Assembly (NCBI GenBank): GCA_964036155.1
Contig: OZ038423.1
Location: 33,185,249-33,249,248 of the forward strand
DNA: 64,000 bases
Origin: Diploscapter coronatus
Lineage: Eukaryota; Nematoda; Chromadorea; Rhabditida; Rhabditidae
Direction of reading: 5' to 3'
Positions 27,016 through 42,054 of the stretch are shown piece by piece. Both the position numbers and the translations under genes were made by a program. Below the pieces are notes generated by a model. It had not been told where the DNA came from. It did no database searches and saw only the letters and a list, made by a program, of their open reading frames with translations. The number at the start of each line of letters is the position of its first letter. The first letter of the stretch is position 1.

Positions 27016-27018
27016 CAG
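27016..27018 (+). promoter_or_regulatory. Probable spliced-leader acceptor that sets the mmab-1 start
   Basis: ATGTTTCAG|AATG: the acceptor lies two bases before the Met at 27020. Splicing here removes an upstream overlapping Met (27010) that lies in a different frame and could not join the later exons. Confidence 0.55.
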
Positions 27019-27019
27019 A

Positions 27020-28655
27020 ATGCTCACAAAAACACTCGCACCATTGGCGCTTCGAGGACTTTTCTGGACGGCAAGGTAAAAAGTGAAAATCTCGAAAATA
27101 CGAAATTTTCTAGAAAGAAAAGTTACATTTTTCAGAGCCGCGCAAATTCGGTCAATTCAGTCGGGCAATTTGCTTTGCAGGGGATTCAAGCCAGGTCGAT
27201 TTTTAAATTTTAAAGAAATTCTAACCTGATCAAATATTCATACCTTTCAAATGTTATAAAGAACTTTTGAAACTTACATCAAATAATTTTCTGGGAATTA
27301 TAAAAATCTATTTCAATAAAAATATATGAAATGAAGCAAGTTTTAGGCCGAGGGACGGGCGACTCTGGCCAGACGGCGCTGTTCAACAATGAAAGGCGTT
27401 GGAAGGACGACGCTGCTTTCGAGGCACTTGGCGCGACCGACGAATTGTCGTCGTTTTTGGGGTTGGTTTTTTCCAGATTTTTTGAAAAACATTTCCTTTT
27501 TCTTCAATATTAAATTTGATATGTTGCAAGAACTTCTTTTAAACGACTTCGCACATTATCAGTGCGCGCTACTAATTAAAATAAGATTAAAATAAATCAA
27601 AAATATTTGCAGGGTTTGTTCGTCGTGCGCAAAATCAGATGGCCTTTCGGACGTCGAGGAGACGCTCGTTCGGCTGCAGTGCTGTCTGCAGGATCTGGCC
27701 GGTCATTGCGCAACACCACCCACATCCACTCAGAGGAAACGGGGTACGGTAATTCGAAATAATGAACAAATTTTGAAAAATGAGGATTACTGTAGAGTTT
27801 GAAAATCCAAGCAACTATAATTGAATTGAATGATGATTACTATATTAGCAGAAGATAATAAGTTTCAAAGGGCTAGATATTTCTGTGTTATAGTAAATTT
27901 CGGATTTCTGAAACTTGTCGAAAATTTGAAATGTGATTTTTTTCCAGAATTGACCAAATTCGACACGGCTTCAGTCGAGTGGGTGAACGCGGAGATTGAC
28001 AGATTTGGTGACGAGCTGCCCCCACTTCGACAGTTCATACTTTCGGTGGGTTTCAAACAGTCAACTTTATTCGAAACTTCTTTGAAAATTCTAATATCTC
28101 TTCATCTAGAAATTGTCATGGATTTAAAGAGAATCATTTATTTGAAAAAAAAACCACTTTAAGCCTTCTATTCTGCAACTTTTCTGAAACATGTCTATAG
28201 AAGGTTTCTTTTGAAGCATTGTGAAAATGAAAAGATAACAATAAGATTGAAAAAATAAAAATTCAGGGAGGCGGCCCAACGTCGGCCCACCTGCAATATG
28301 CGCGTGCGGTGTGTCGTCGCGTCGAGCGAAAACTCGTCCCTCTCATTCGTGACGAGGCAATCGATCCACAGGCGCTCAAATTCATCAACAGGTGCGATTT
28401 TTGACCTCTGTATTTGCAGACGGCTCTTTCATTTTTGAATTAATAAAAACTCCCAAAACGCTTGGAAAATAGAAACTGAAATATCAGAGATTTCTGAAAC
28501 TTATTTGAAAAAGTGATAATAGAATTTTCAGAGCGAGCGATCTGCTATTCGTGCTCGGCCGGTACGCGTGCATGAAGACTGGAAATGAAGAATCGACCTA
28601 CCTGAAACCGACATCGTTTACGCAGCTCAAATGGACGAAGAAAAAGCTCTCCTGA
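27020..28655 (+). CDS. mmab-1: Cob(I)alamin adenosyltransferase, mitochondrial (PduO/MMAB type)
   Basis: Transfers the adenosyl group of ATP to cob(I)alamin to make adenosylcobalamin for methylmalonyl-CoA mutase in the mitochondrial matrix. Exons 27020-27075, 27136-27194, 27347-27461, 27613-27743, 27948-28045, 28267-28391, 28532-28655; 235 residues, the usual length. Residues 1-39 ([18 protein letters not shown]...RGFKPG) are Arg-rich and amphipathic without acids: a mitochondrial presequence. The ATP-binding loop [13 protein letters not shown] follows, then [20 protein letters not shown], the [12 protein letters not shown] segment, the [14 protein letters not shown] helix and [15 protein letters not shown], all family hallmarks. 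The start at 27020 is preferred because only that frame keeps phase with exon 3. The last intron has 137 bases, others are AT-rich. Confidence 0.93.
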
Positions 28656-29384
28656 CTTCGTGGGTCTATTTTTAACCGTACTTTGGGTGAATCGGGTTGG
28701 AAAAGTTGCAAGATAACGTTTTTATGTCGAAATTCCTGTACGATGTTTGTTCTAAATCAGGAATTTTGAACTGTACATTAGAAAAATGACGTTGAAACTA
28801 TTCAAAACTGGCGTATTTACATCAAAATTTAAAAAATGTACTGCACTGTTGATAATATCGTTCTAGAAAATTCCGGATTGTTTTGAAATTGTAGTTGCTC
28901 ACGAATTTGTACGGAAAATGATCGGGTAAAGTAGATTTTAGAAGGGTCGAAATCGAGTGATAATTAATAAAATTTTAATTTTTGTGGGTTTTTTTTCGCA
29001 TGTTTCATGTCTATCTGACGAGTTTAAAGCTCGAATTTTATCTTCGATATTTTTTCATTTTTCGCTGCTTTCAGAAAATCGATTTTCTCCAGTAAAATGC
29101 GTAGTGATTGCTAATTTTCCGCCACTTTTCATCAAGTCAAATTTGGAAAGTGGTGAAACATTCGCAAACCACTTCCATCTTTCTTTAGAATATTTGATAT
29201 TTCATAGACTTTCTAGAAAATCTTGGCTTCTTGGAAACTTGACTCACTTTTTTTCGAAATGAAGTGGCATTTTCGATAAAAAAAATGGATGAGCTTTTCA
29301 AGAAGCTTTTTTTAATTCTAATTTGAATCTTCAGGGGTGGAGATTGTCAAAAAGAGCAATTTAAAAATTTTAGGCTTCGAAAAA
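28656..29384. other. Mmab-1 to ula-1 intergenic region
   Basis: About 730 bp on the same strand, too long for a typical tight nematode operon gap. An ATTTTAG|GCTTCG acceptor at 29372-29373, 11 bases before the ula-1 Met, suggests trans-splicing of ula-1. No coding signal. Confidence 0.5.
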
Positions 29385-32300
29385 ATGAAGGACGCCCGAT
29401 ACGACCGTCAGCTGCGATTGTGGGGCGAGGAAGGACAGGCATCGATCGAATCAGCCTCCGTCTGTGTGCTCGGATCATCCGCCCTAGGTGCGGTGCGAAA
29501 AACTAGAATCTTAAAAAATCACGAAATTCAAAATGTTTTTTCTAACAGAAAGGGTCAAAAATTATTAATGGTATCTTAAAAATTGATACGATTTTCAATG
29601 AATCTTGAAACGTACCTTAGGAATTTTGAAAATTGACAAATGAAACGCTTTGAAAAGTATTTTAAAAATTAAAGATAAATAGAAAATGAATAGAAAATCG
29701 GGAGAAGTAAATAAATGCAAATTTCAGCCACGGAGATTTTAAAATCCCTCGTGCTCGCGGGCATCAATTCGTTCTGCATTCTCGACGACGCGGTCGTGCA
29801 AAACGCCGATTTGGTGAGATTTAAAGAAAACATTGGAAAGTATTCCTTCTAACTTTTTCCACTTTATTTTATTTTTATTACCAGATTTTTTATTAAAAAA
29901 TGCTAAACTGAAATTTCAGGGCAACAACTTTTTCCTCCACGTCAGCGATCTCGGAAGAAAACGGGGCGAGGCGACTCTGGCAAAATTGAAGGTCGGATCT
30001 TTCCTAAATAAATTTTTTTTTAATTAGATTGTTCTGATACGTTTCAAAGAAATGACTAAAAATGATTATTTAAAAAAAAAAATGTTTGGTCAAACAAGTA
30101 GTTTTGTTACAATAAAAATCTATTAAAAATAATACGAATAGTTGTTGAAAAAATCATCTATCCGACGTGTAGTTTTCGATGAAAATCAAAACATTCTTTT
30201 GAAATGAAATTAAAAATGTACTTTTCTCCAGGAACTGAACCCCGCGGTGGGCGGCACGTGGGAGGACGTCTCTCTCGAGGAGTGGCATGACGAGCGCATG
30301 TAGGTTTCAGCAAAGATTTGAAAAGTGGTCCCCGGGACTAAGAATGAAAAATTTAGGGAAAAATTCTCATAAATCTTGAAACATTTTTAAAGTCTTAGAA
30401 TACTTTTTTGGAACATTCGTCTTTTAAAGCTATATTATATTGATAGTTGGAAAATTTCGAATCGTGCTTAACTGCATGAGACGAGAGATGATAGTACACC
30501 TTTTCAGAAGAAAAAGCATACCTTCTTTTCGGCTCTCAAAAATGCGCGCATCATCTTGTTTCATGTAGTTAACCGCGGATTCGAAATTTCCCAGCTCTGA
30601 CTTTATATTTCGATTTTTTACAAAAAAATTGAACCTTTGAAAAATTGTCAGGCTCTACCGTCTCTCTTCCTTCTCGGTGGTTGTGGCCTCGAATCTGAGG
30701 ACCTCGACGGCGGCCGCGATCAGCGACTACCTCTTCGAAAATTCGATCCCCTTCGTCTCCTGCAGGTGGGAAAACATTCGAATGCTGAAAATGCGAGTCT
30801 TTGACGAGGATGGAATGTTCAGTGCACTCACAAAAGAAATTAGATTTAGACACTTTCCTATAGGGAAATGTGGCGTTTTTGAAACATACTTACAAGTAAA
30901 ATAATTTGGAAATAAGATTAAAAAAATTAAATTATTAAAAATCAAATATAAAAGGAGATTTTTCAGAGTATTCGGCCTGATCGGCTACATTCGGGTATCG
31001 GTTCGCGAGCACACCGTCGCTAACGCACACGAGGAAAACCCCAGGGAGGACTTGAGGTGGGAGTGAAAAATGAAAATGAAAACCTTGAAAAATAAAAATC
31101 TTTAGAAAGTAAAAATAAAAGAATAAAAATAAACAAATTTTCCAGACTGGATCGTCCACTGCCCGAATTCCAGGCGATGGTGGACGGCACCGATTTGGCT
31201 GAATTGTCTGTGGATGAGATCCGTCACACACCTTACATCATCCTCTACATGAAAGCTCTGAAGATGTACAGGGAGGTGGGAGATTTGGATTTTTTTATTA
31301 AAATATGATTTTTAAAAGGTGAACGTTGAGAAATTTGATGAATATGAAAACCTTTAGAAACGTTGGAGAATATCACCTCTTGTACTTTATACCTCTAAGC
31401 TACCCTTTCCTCCTGTAGTTTTTGTCATCTTTTTCCTCTTCCCTCTAGCTATTTTCCAGGAAAAAGGATGAAAACTACAAAAGGGTAAGGACAACTTGAG
31501 ATGGAGGTATAAGAGGCCACGAATGTTTGGATGTGTAATTCTTGATGATAATATGCTGTATGATTCAAATACCACTTTTCAAAATCTACGACACTATGAT
31601 TTGGGCGAAACGTAACCTAACTGAATTTTTGAGTTCAAATAATATCCGTAATCGATTTAATTTGAATGAAACATGAAAAAAAACATTTCCTGAAAGAAAA
31701 TTCTGAAAGTGAAAAAATAAAAAGGATAAAAATTCCAGAAACTCTCCGACCCCTCGGCGTTTCCCGAGTCGTTCACGGATAGGAAAGCGTTGTGGGGACT
31801 GATCGAAACGATGCGCGTCGAGACGGACACCGGAAGTACGGATGCGGAGAACTTCGACGAGGCAAAGACCAAACTTCTCAGGAGTTTTCAGAAAACTACG
31901 GTAGGAACAGATTGATTTTTAAAGAAACGGGCAAAATATAGAAGCGCAGGACAAATTGTTCTCAGAATTCGTATGCTGACCCCAATATGCATCGAATTGC
32001 TATAGGAATGTTGTTTTACGCTTTTACTCATGGTAAATTTATCGCATAGCTAAAAACCATTTTATTTCTGTTAAAAACACTTTGCAATGTTTTCGAATCG
32101 CACGAAACGAAATAGTGTGCCTTATCGAAAGAAAGAGAAAAAGAGCATGCCTTCTTTTCATCTCTCGAAAATATCCACTATCTTGTGCCATGCGACTAAC
32201 CGCGGTTCGAAAACGTTGCAACGTCTGGCTAAAAACTCGACTTTCAAGGTGCCGGCCCGCGTCGTCGAGATTCTGAACGACGCCAAGTGCTCCAGCTCGT

Positions 32301-34507
32301 CGACCTGCACTCAGCCCTTCTGGATCATTTGCACTGGTACGTTTCATCAAAATTGCTCTTTCGACGAAAATTTGAGAAAAAATGACGACTTTTTGCCCTT
32401 TTGCTTGCTCTAGGCTCCATGCACTAGTTAATCGGACTTTAGGGTAAGGGGAGTGCAGGCAAGGGGAAAAATATGAAAAACAGGCTACTAATATAGGGAA
32501 CCTTTTCTCGAAAATCTAGTCTACAGGAATATCCCAAATTCGATTTGTTTTCTGGGACGAGGAACAGTCAAATCTCAGTCATGCCCTTACTAGTAGTTTG
32601 TAAAATTCACGTATTTCGATAGAAGTAATTAGAAATACATTTTCAGGTCTGAGAAAATTCGTAGAAAAACACAACTGCCTGCCCCTGAAAGGCAACCTCC
32701 CGGACATGACCAGTGACAGTAAAAGGTTGGAAAAATTTTAATAAGAAATAATAAATTCCCAAAAGTTCTAAGATTCAAAAAATGTCTGAATCATAGTCAA
32801 AATAAAAATAAAAATACTGAACTTTCAAAAAATCGGAACTTTAGTAAATATTTTTGCTTAAAATGCAAACTACTTACCTGAGGAATTTCGAATGGTCTTA
32901 TGACTCTTTCGAAACTTACATAATCTTTCATTTTTAAAAAGTTCAATTTTGCTGTGAAGGAAACATTCAAATATAAAAATGGGAGAAAAAATGTTGAATT
33001 TGTAGGTACGCTCGCCTCGCCAACATCTACCATTCGGCGGCAGTTCAGGACGCTAGAGAGGTCTACCAATTCATCAGAGAAGTGGAAAGGGAGAGGGGTG
33101 AGTTTCGAAAAACAAATATACAATCTTTTGGGCAATTACTAAATGGCGGAGTGCTATAGTTAAAGGTAGACGAGAGGGCGAAATTTGAAAGTAATAGCAT
33201 GGAAAAGACACTTCGTCATTTAGTAATTGCTACTCTCTTTTCTAACATAAAAATACGTCTTCTTTTGAGAAAATCGGAGCATCAAAGTTTTACCTAATCA
33301 CTTCTTATTTTTCAAACTCTAAAAAATAAAAAAAAAAAGATTTTCCAGGAGCGGACTCGGTGATCAGCGAGGAGATGTGCTATCGGTTCTGCAAGACGGC
33401 CGACTCCGTCCACGTCCAGAGGGGTTCGAAAATTTCCGCGGAGTCCGATGCGGGGGTAGACATTTTGAAATTTGTAAAAATCAACAAAAATTGAAAATTT
33501 TCAGAAAATTATCGAATTTCTGGCCGAGGAAAATGGCGACGCGCAGAAAAAAGCCGCCGCCGAATGGCTGCTTCTCCTGCTCGCAGCCGACCGCTTTCTC
33601 CAGGAAAAGGGCAGGTGCGCGGAAAATTGTTTTCAAACATTTGTATAAATCACCCCTACACCCATTTTTCTATTCTGTAACACTTTTTTCAATTTTCAAA
33701 ATATCTAACGATTTTTTTTTCGGAAAAAGACAGGCGATACAAAAATTGCAATTTTTTGTACTATAAAAATTAGATCACACCCACTTTTCTGTAGCAAGAA
33801 AAATAAATTAAAAGATTAAAAATAAAGAAATAATGTTCAGGTTCCCCGGCACGAACGGCGTCCCGTGTACGATCGATTCGGCCGATTTGAAGAGTCGCGT
33901 CATTTCGATAGTCAAACGGTGTAATGTAGGTTTTTAACAAATTTTAAATCGGAATTTAAAAAAAAGAAATATCCGGGAAAAATTCTAGAATTTCGAGAAT
34001 AATCTGTTTTTTTTTAAATAAAATTTTGAGATATTTGGGTATGTTTCGAGGGAAATTGAAAACAAATAGATTTACTTCTGTGCTAATTAACCAGTAAAAA
34101 ATAATTTATCAAAAATATAGAAAATGCATTTTTAAAAATAAAAAAATTGACAATTTCCAGTTGAACCCTGACCAAATTTTGCCTCTGCTTTCGGAGTCCG
34201 GCCTTCCGGAAATTTGTCGCTACGGCGCCGCCGAGCCGCACGTCATTTCCGCACTCGTTGGAGGTTAGTTTTTGAAAGAAGGATAATTTGAAAAAAAAAT
34301 CGACTTCGGAATATCCGCTGCTATCTCATTCAATTTTAAAGTATAGGTTTTGAAAACTGGTTGGAATAATTTTATTATTTTTTTTTCTAATTTCTAGGCA
34401 TCGCCGCACAAGAGGTGATCAAGCTGGCGACAAACCAATACATTCCGCTGGACAACACCTTCCTCTACGACGGCCACACACAGTGCGGCGCGACGTTCCG
34501 GTTCTGA
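29385..34507 (+). CDS. ula-1: NEDD8-activating enzyme E1 regulatory subunit (NAE1/APP-BP1)
   Basis: Pairs with the UBA3 homologue to adenylate and activate NEDD8 for cullin neddylation. 16 exons: 29385-29487, 29728-29813, 29920-29991, 30232-30299, 30652-30765, 30967-31056, 31146-31275, 31739-31900, 32249-32336, 32647-32725, 33006-33097, 33349-33455, 33505-33614, 33841-33925, 34161-34263, 34398-34507; 532 residues, close to human NAE1. ThiF-type N-terminus YDRQLRLWGEEGQASIESA, then VCVLGSSALATEILKSL (Rossmann), and the C-terminal return of the adenylation fold, VGGIAAQEVIKLATNQYIPL..NTFLYDG. As in this subunit generally, the catalytic Cys and ATP site belong to the partner. The acceptor before 32249 is TTTCAAG. 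Introns carry three small inverted-repeat elements. Confidence 0.95.
30449..30594. mobile_element. Inverted-repeat element, family F, copy 1 (ula-1 intron)
   Basis: GGAAAATTTCGAATC..CTTAACTGCATGA pairs with ..TTAACCGCGGATTCGAAATTTCC. The core GAGAGATGATAGT...AAAAAGCATACCTTCTTTTC is shared with 32081-32222. Confidence 0.6.
31373..31513. mobile_element. Inverted-repeat element, family I, copy 2 (ula-1 intron)
   Basis: Left arm CCTCTTGTACTTTATACCTC...TACCCTTTCC, right arm AAAAGGGTAAGG...GAGGTATAAGAGG. Intron 31276-31738. Similar to 7551-7673. Confidence 0.5.
32081..32222. mobile_element. Inverted-repeat element, family F, copy 2 (ula-1 intron)
   Basis: TTTGCAATGTTTTCGAATCG pairs with CGGTTCGAAAACGTTGCAA. 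Core AGAGAAAAAGAGCATGCC. It ends about 26 bp before the acceptor of exon 32249. Confidence 0.6.
33132..33230. mobile_element. Short inverted-repeat element (ula-1 intron)
   Basis: GCAATTACTAAATGGCGGAG at the left end mirrors CATTTAGTAATTGC at the right. About 99 bp, in intron 33098-33348. Confidence 0.55.
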
Positions 34508-35458
34508 ATCAAGTAAGGCATCGATACGGATCGATTTTGACCGATTTTTGGACCGATATTTCTCAAACTCTATCCCACATCCGACCATCTTTGGGATTTT
34601 GAAAACGTGAGAATTTGAAAATGATGATTTTATATTTCAGAACGATGAATGACGGCATGAGAGAGACGTCATAAGATAAGATAACCGATCGATCGTCCTA
34701 CGTCATAAAATCTAATGCAAAAAATCTTCATTTTATGAAAATGTATTTTTTACTCTGAAAATAAATCGAAAAAATTTTTAAATTGTACGGACCGAAAAGT
34801 ACGCACTTTTGCAAAAATCGATATTAAAAAATTATGATTTTATTTTCCGATAATTTAGAGACTAAATGCTGTCGAGTAAAAAAATCACTCAATTTGGTTC
34901 AGAAATAAGAAAGTTATGATTTTTTCTCGAGGCCGGACCTGTCAAAACTTGAGGCTACAGTAATCGATTTTCAAAAAGCGGTTATCATCGTAAGAATCGG
35001 CGTGAAAAACTATAAAATATGTGAAAATCAGCCAAATCGACGGGTCCTTGTTTCGCACCACTTTAAATAATTCGGACATTCACTCTTAATCGCATCAAAT
35101 GAATTAATTTTCAGATCCTGACCTTGGACCCGAACCTGACTTAGACCCGCAAAATGCGGGTCGGGCTGGGTCCATCAGCAATCCTGGCCGCGAGCTGATG
35201 AAGGTATTTGTTATTTGCAATTTAGAAAGATAGTAGGTACAAATTTTCTTACGAAATGCTTATCTACACTGATCAATAAATAATGAAATGGCTCGATAGA
35301 TATGATGGAATTAAAAAAGAAAAAGTTAGAGAGGCATCGAAAGACTAGCTTCCTGTCCGAAGGGGCCTTTCCAAGCTCAGACTCGTAAACTGTGCATTAA
35401 ATTCGTAAAGTTCGCAGATCTGAAAAAGGGAATGTTTTTCTTCAATAAAAATTCTGAA
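34508..35458. other. Convergent intergenic region (ula-1 / Hsp70-like gene)
   Basis: 3' flanks of two convergent genes. A C/G-rich island near 35105-35170 contains an imperfect palindrome (GACCCGCAAAATGCGGGTC). No exon supported. Confidence 0.5.
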
Positions 35459-39062
<3,604 letters not shown>

Positions 39063-39757
39063 CTAAATTTTAATTTTTGTATGAAAGTGGAAGGAAATTA
39101 AATAATGTTTGCAAGAACGAAGAGTAAAAGCATGAAGAAATTCGAACGTTTAGATGTTTGGGTAAAATGGATGAGTCATACAGTTTCATTTATTTCTGGA
39201 CCCGTAAAGTCTATTAGATTAACTTTAACCCGATCTACCTGTTAGACTGAGTTCAGCCTAATCGAACTTTCAGATTGGAGCAAGAAATAGAAAGATTGCT
39301 GAAGAGACTTCAGACAGTTGGGCTGAGGCTAACCGAATAGACTTTAGTACGAGCCCAAAAGTTTTAGAGCTCTTCAAAAGCATTTCTACTCCCGCATATT
39401 ATACATATTCTGAAAGCCCACTAAATTTGCAACAAACGTATCGTTATGGATTTTGATTTTCGCCTCCTTTCGCGAAATTTCGAGGCATCGGCACAGCAAA
39501 AATGAACCGGAATTGGGTAAACTTTATCATTTTTGAACCGGTTTTTTTATAATGGATACTCAGAGTTTTCACAATTACAGGAAAAAATTTCGATCGAAAA
39601 CCACCCACCCTAATCCATACACATTAAAGTTCACGCGTTCCTCCCGCATTCATTCCGAGTCGGCTCCGCTGCGGGCCCGACTCGGAACGAATGCGGGAGG
39701 AACGCGTGAACTTTTCTCTGTGGACTGCGAATATGGGATGATGTTAGGATGTTCAGA
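39063..39757. other. Gap between the two Hsp70-like genes
   Basis: Should hold the promoter/start exon of the downstream gene. No classical heat-shock element array is obvious by eye. It contains the long hairpin at 39626-39714. Confidence 0.45.
39626..39714. repeat. Near-perfect GC-rich hairpin, 38-bp arms
   Basis: Left arm 39626-39663 (AAAGTTCACGCGTTCCTCCC...) and right arm 39677-39714 are reverse complements at 37 of 38 positions, with a 13-base loop (CTCCGCTGCGGGC). It starts 44 bp downstream of a minus-strand stop codon. Confidence 0.85.
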
Positions 39758-42054
39758 TCAATTATCTTGAGATGTATGCGAATTTTTTACTGGATTATAC
39801 TGATGATCTTTTATCACTACCTCTGATGGTGGATTGTCTCCAACGTAATTTTTGTCTGCAATTCGAATTTGTTTTGCAGCTGGATCTGACATTAGTGCCT
39901 TTTTTTCCTTTTCTTGCTCGTTGATAATTTTGATGACTTGCTCGTAATCGATAAAATTTCTATCCACGGTAACAGCTTTGCTAACAATTGCAGCTGCACC
40001 ATTAGCAGCGACCTTGAAATAACCAATTTACTATCATAAGACTAAATTGTCACTCGCACAAACCTCATCCACATTCAAGAAGCTGCAAATAGTAGCATCT
40101 TTGAAAACTCCGGAGAGACTTTCGGAAATCAGTGGAATTCGGGTGCTTCCGCCAGCCAGCAATATAAATTTCGGCTTGATTTCTAAGATAAGAGAAAAGG
40201 GAGTATGAGTTTAATGGGGAACAAACCTTTACAAACTCCTCCGACTTTTTTCATGATCTGGTCAACTTCCTTATTATAGTATTCTTTAATTTCATCTTTC
40301 TGAATAACTTCAACCAAATCGCAATCCTCATCGCCATTTCTGTATAAAGAATCAACATCTGGAATGTTTAAATTCGAATCTTTTCCACCTTGAAGACTCA
40401 AAGCTTACCGATTCGTGTATGCGGTGCAAATGCTAAAGCACACTTCATCTTTTCGCAAGCAATTTTTAAACGACGTTCTGCTCGAGGTGATAATTTTGGC
40501 CTTGTTCCTTCATTCTAAAATAATAGATCAGTATCATTCAATATTAAACGGGAATCTCAGGGAATTCTCTCTTAAATATGGCTCTACCTGTTTTTCAAGC
40601 TTTTTCATCATCTCTTCAACAATGAGTCTATCGATCTCATCACCAGCAAAGTTTTCAACAATTGGTTCAATTTCAGAAATTGGAGCTATAGTCAAGTCAG
40701 TCCAGTTAGCTTTCTAAATTTACATGAATTATTGGAAGCTCACATGAATTCTACCTCTTCCTGGGCCTTTTGCTGGATAAAATATGCCGCAACTTGCAAA
40801 TATCCTGCCCCCATACAGAAAACGAGCGCTACGTCACCTTTCGGGTGAATGTTCAATCTAGGTGCATAAGCAGCTGTGACAGCAAGTGGTTCATCGATTA
40901 GCTCGACTGGAATATTATCCGATGGAACTACTTTTGGTTGATTTTGCTTACTATTTTGCGTAGCAGTCGAAGAAGGTATTGCACTTCTTGCACACTTTTT
41001 GACTAATTTTTTGTAACCCTTTTCCGATTTTATTGGAACAGTAATTGCTATAGTTGTGGGATCCTGTAATTGAATACTTTAAACAATTTATTGTAACAGA
41101 AATAAATACATACCTGAAGATTCTTATAAATTGTAGCGAAAAGTGGCTCGAGCAATTTTGCAAATATTTCTTCAGCATTGAGAGTTTTAAGTGGGTTTTC
41201 TTTACCTTGATCTATCATATCGAACGTTGTAGTTTCTGAGCAATTTTATCTTTTTATAAGTTACCTGAATTCACACTAACTATCAGCGGGTAAGTTTTCC
41301 GATCGTTTGAAAAAGTATCGCTTCTTATCTTGCACTTGGTTAATTTCACCATTTGTTCTCCCCAAAAGCCATCGAATATCTGCAAACATTGTTTGTAAAA
41401 ATCCTGTTAAAACTAAAAATAACCGTAAATCACATTCTGCAGACAAATAGCGTAGTTTTCAGCCATTCTTCCAACGAGCCATTCGCGTTGCTCAGAATAC
41501 GCTATGTATGACGGAACAGATCGATTTGCTTCTGAAACTTCCTTGATTAGTTCGGAGATTTGATTGCAAATTACCATGCTCAACGATCTGGATGTATTTC
41601 TCCTTGCAGACGGCGATCTTGCATTTCGACGTGCCAATATCGATAGCGACTGCATCGCAAATATTCGGATTTTCGCTGGCCTCACTTGTGATCGTTTTGA
41701 TATGAGGATTGCTCGGAGATGAATCCCTAGTTGTTGTAGCTGTCTAGAAACTGCATGACATATTTTAAAAATCTCTAAAGGGCAACTTGTAAATCGCACG
41801 ATATTCAAGACTTCACAACATGCGAAATAGTGCCGAAGAATAAATCTTATCAGCCAATACTCTACACTAACCATACATTATTTCACATGTTTTGAGGTTT
41901 TAATGTCGCGGGATTTCCGAATAGCCCCAAAAGCATCATTTTATTAGAGGAACTAAATGTGGCTACTTTTCCAGATGGCAGAAAACTTTATTTGAATTTA
42001 ACTTACGGTTATAGAAAGAGGATTTGTAGAAGTTGGTATAGGTTCATCACTCAT
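39758..42054 (-). CDS. Hsp70-like protein reduced to a nucleotide-binding-domain fold, catalytic motifs degraded
   Basis: Exons in gene order: 42054-42007, 41743-41575, 41531-41434, 41379-41265, 41235-41114, 41063-40755, 40713-40588, 40514-40409, 40358-40227, 40182-40064, 40012-39758; 532 residues, all phases joining from MSDEPIPTSTNPLSIT to the stop. Hsp70 landmarks are recognisable but eroded. Phosphate-1 is AIDIGTSKCKIAV and the fold continues NRSVPSYIAY, ITVPIKSEKGYKKL, ELIDEPLAVTAAYA. Phosphate-2, normally DLGGGTFDVS, reads FCMGAGYLQVAAY (Asp and Thr lost), and the K-R-L-I-G lysine segment reads FDGFWGEQM. The adenosine motif LLAGGSTRIPLIS is well kept. After VAANGAAAIVSKAV no substrate-binding domain follows, only a polar ~60-residue tail. 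Probably a non-hydrolysing, regulatory or decaying relative. The coherent splicing over 11 exons argues against a dead gene. Confidence 0.85.

Noticed and set aside
27010..27075. Met at 27010 as the mmab-1 start
   Set aside because: Its frame ends exon 2 in a phase that cannot join the conserved ATP-loop exon.
39120..39160. Heat-shock element upstream of the Hsp70-like gene (GAAATTCGAAC)
   Set aside because: The GAA/TTC spacing is wrong for a canonical array of inverted nGAAn units.
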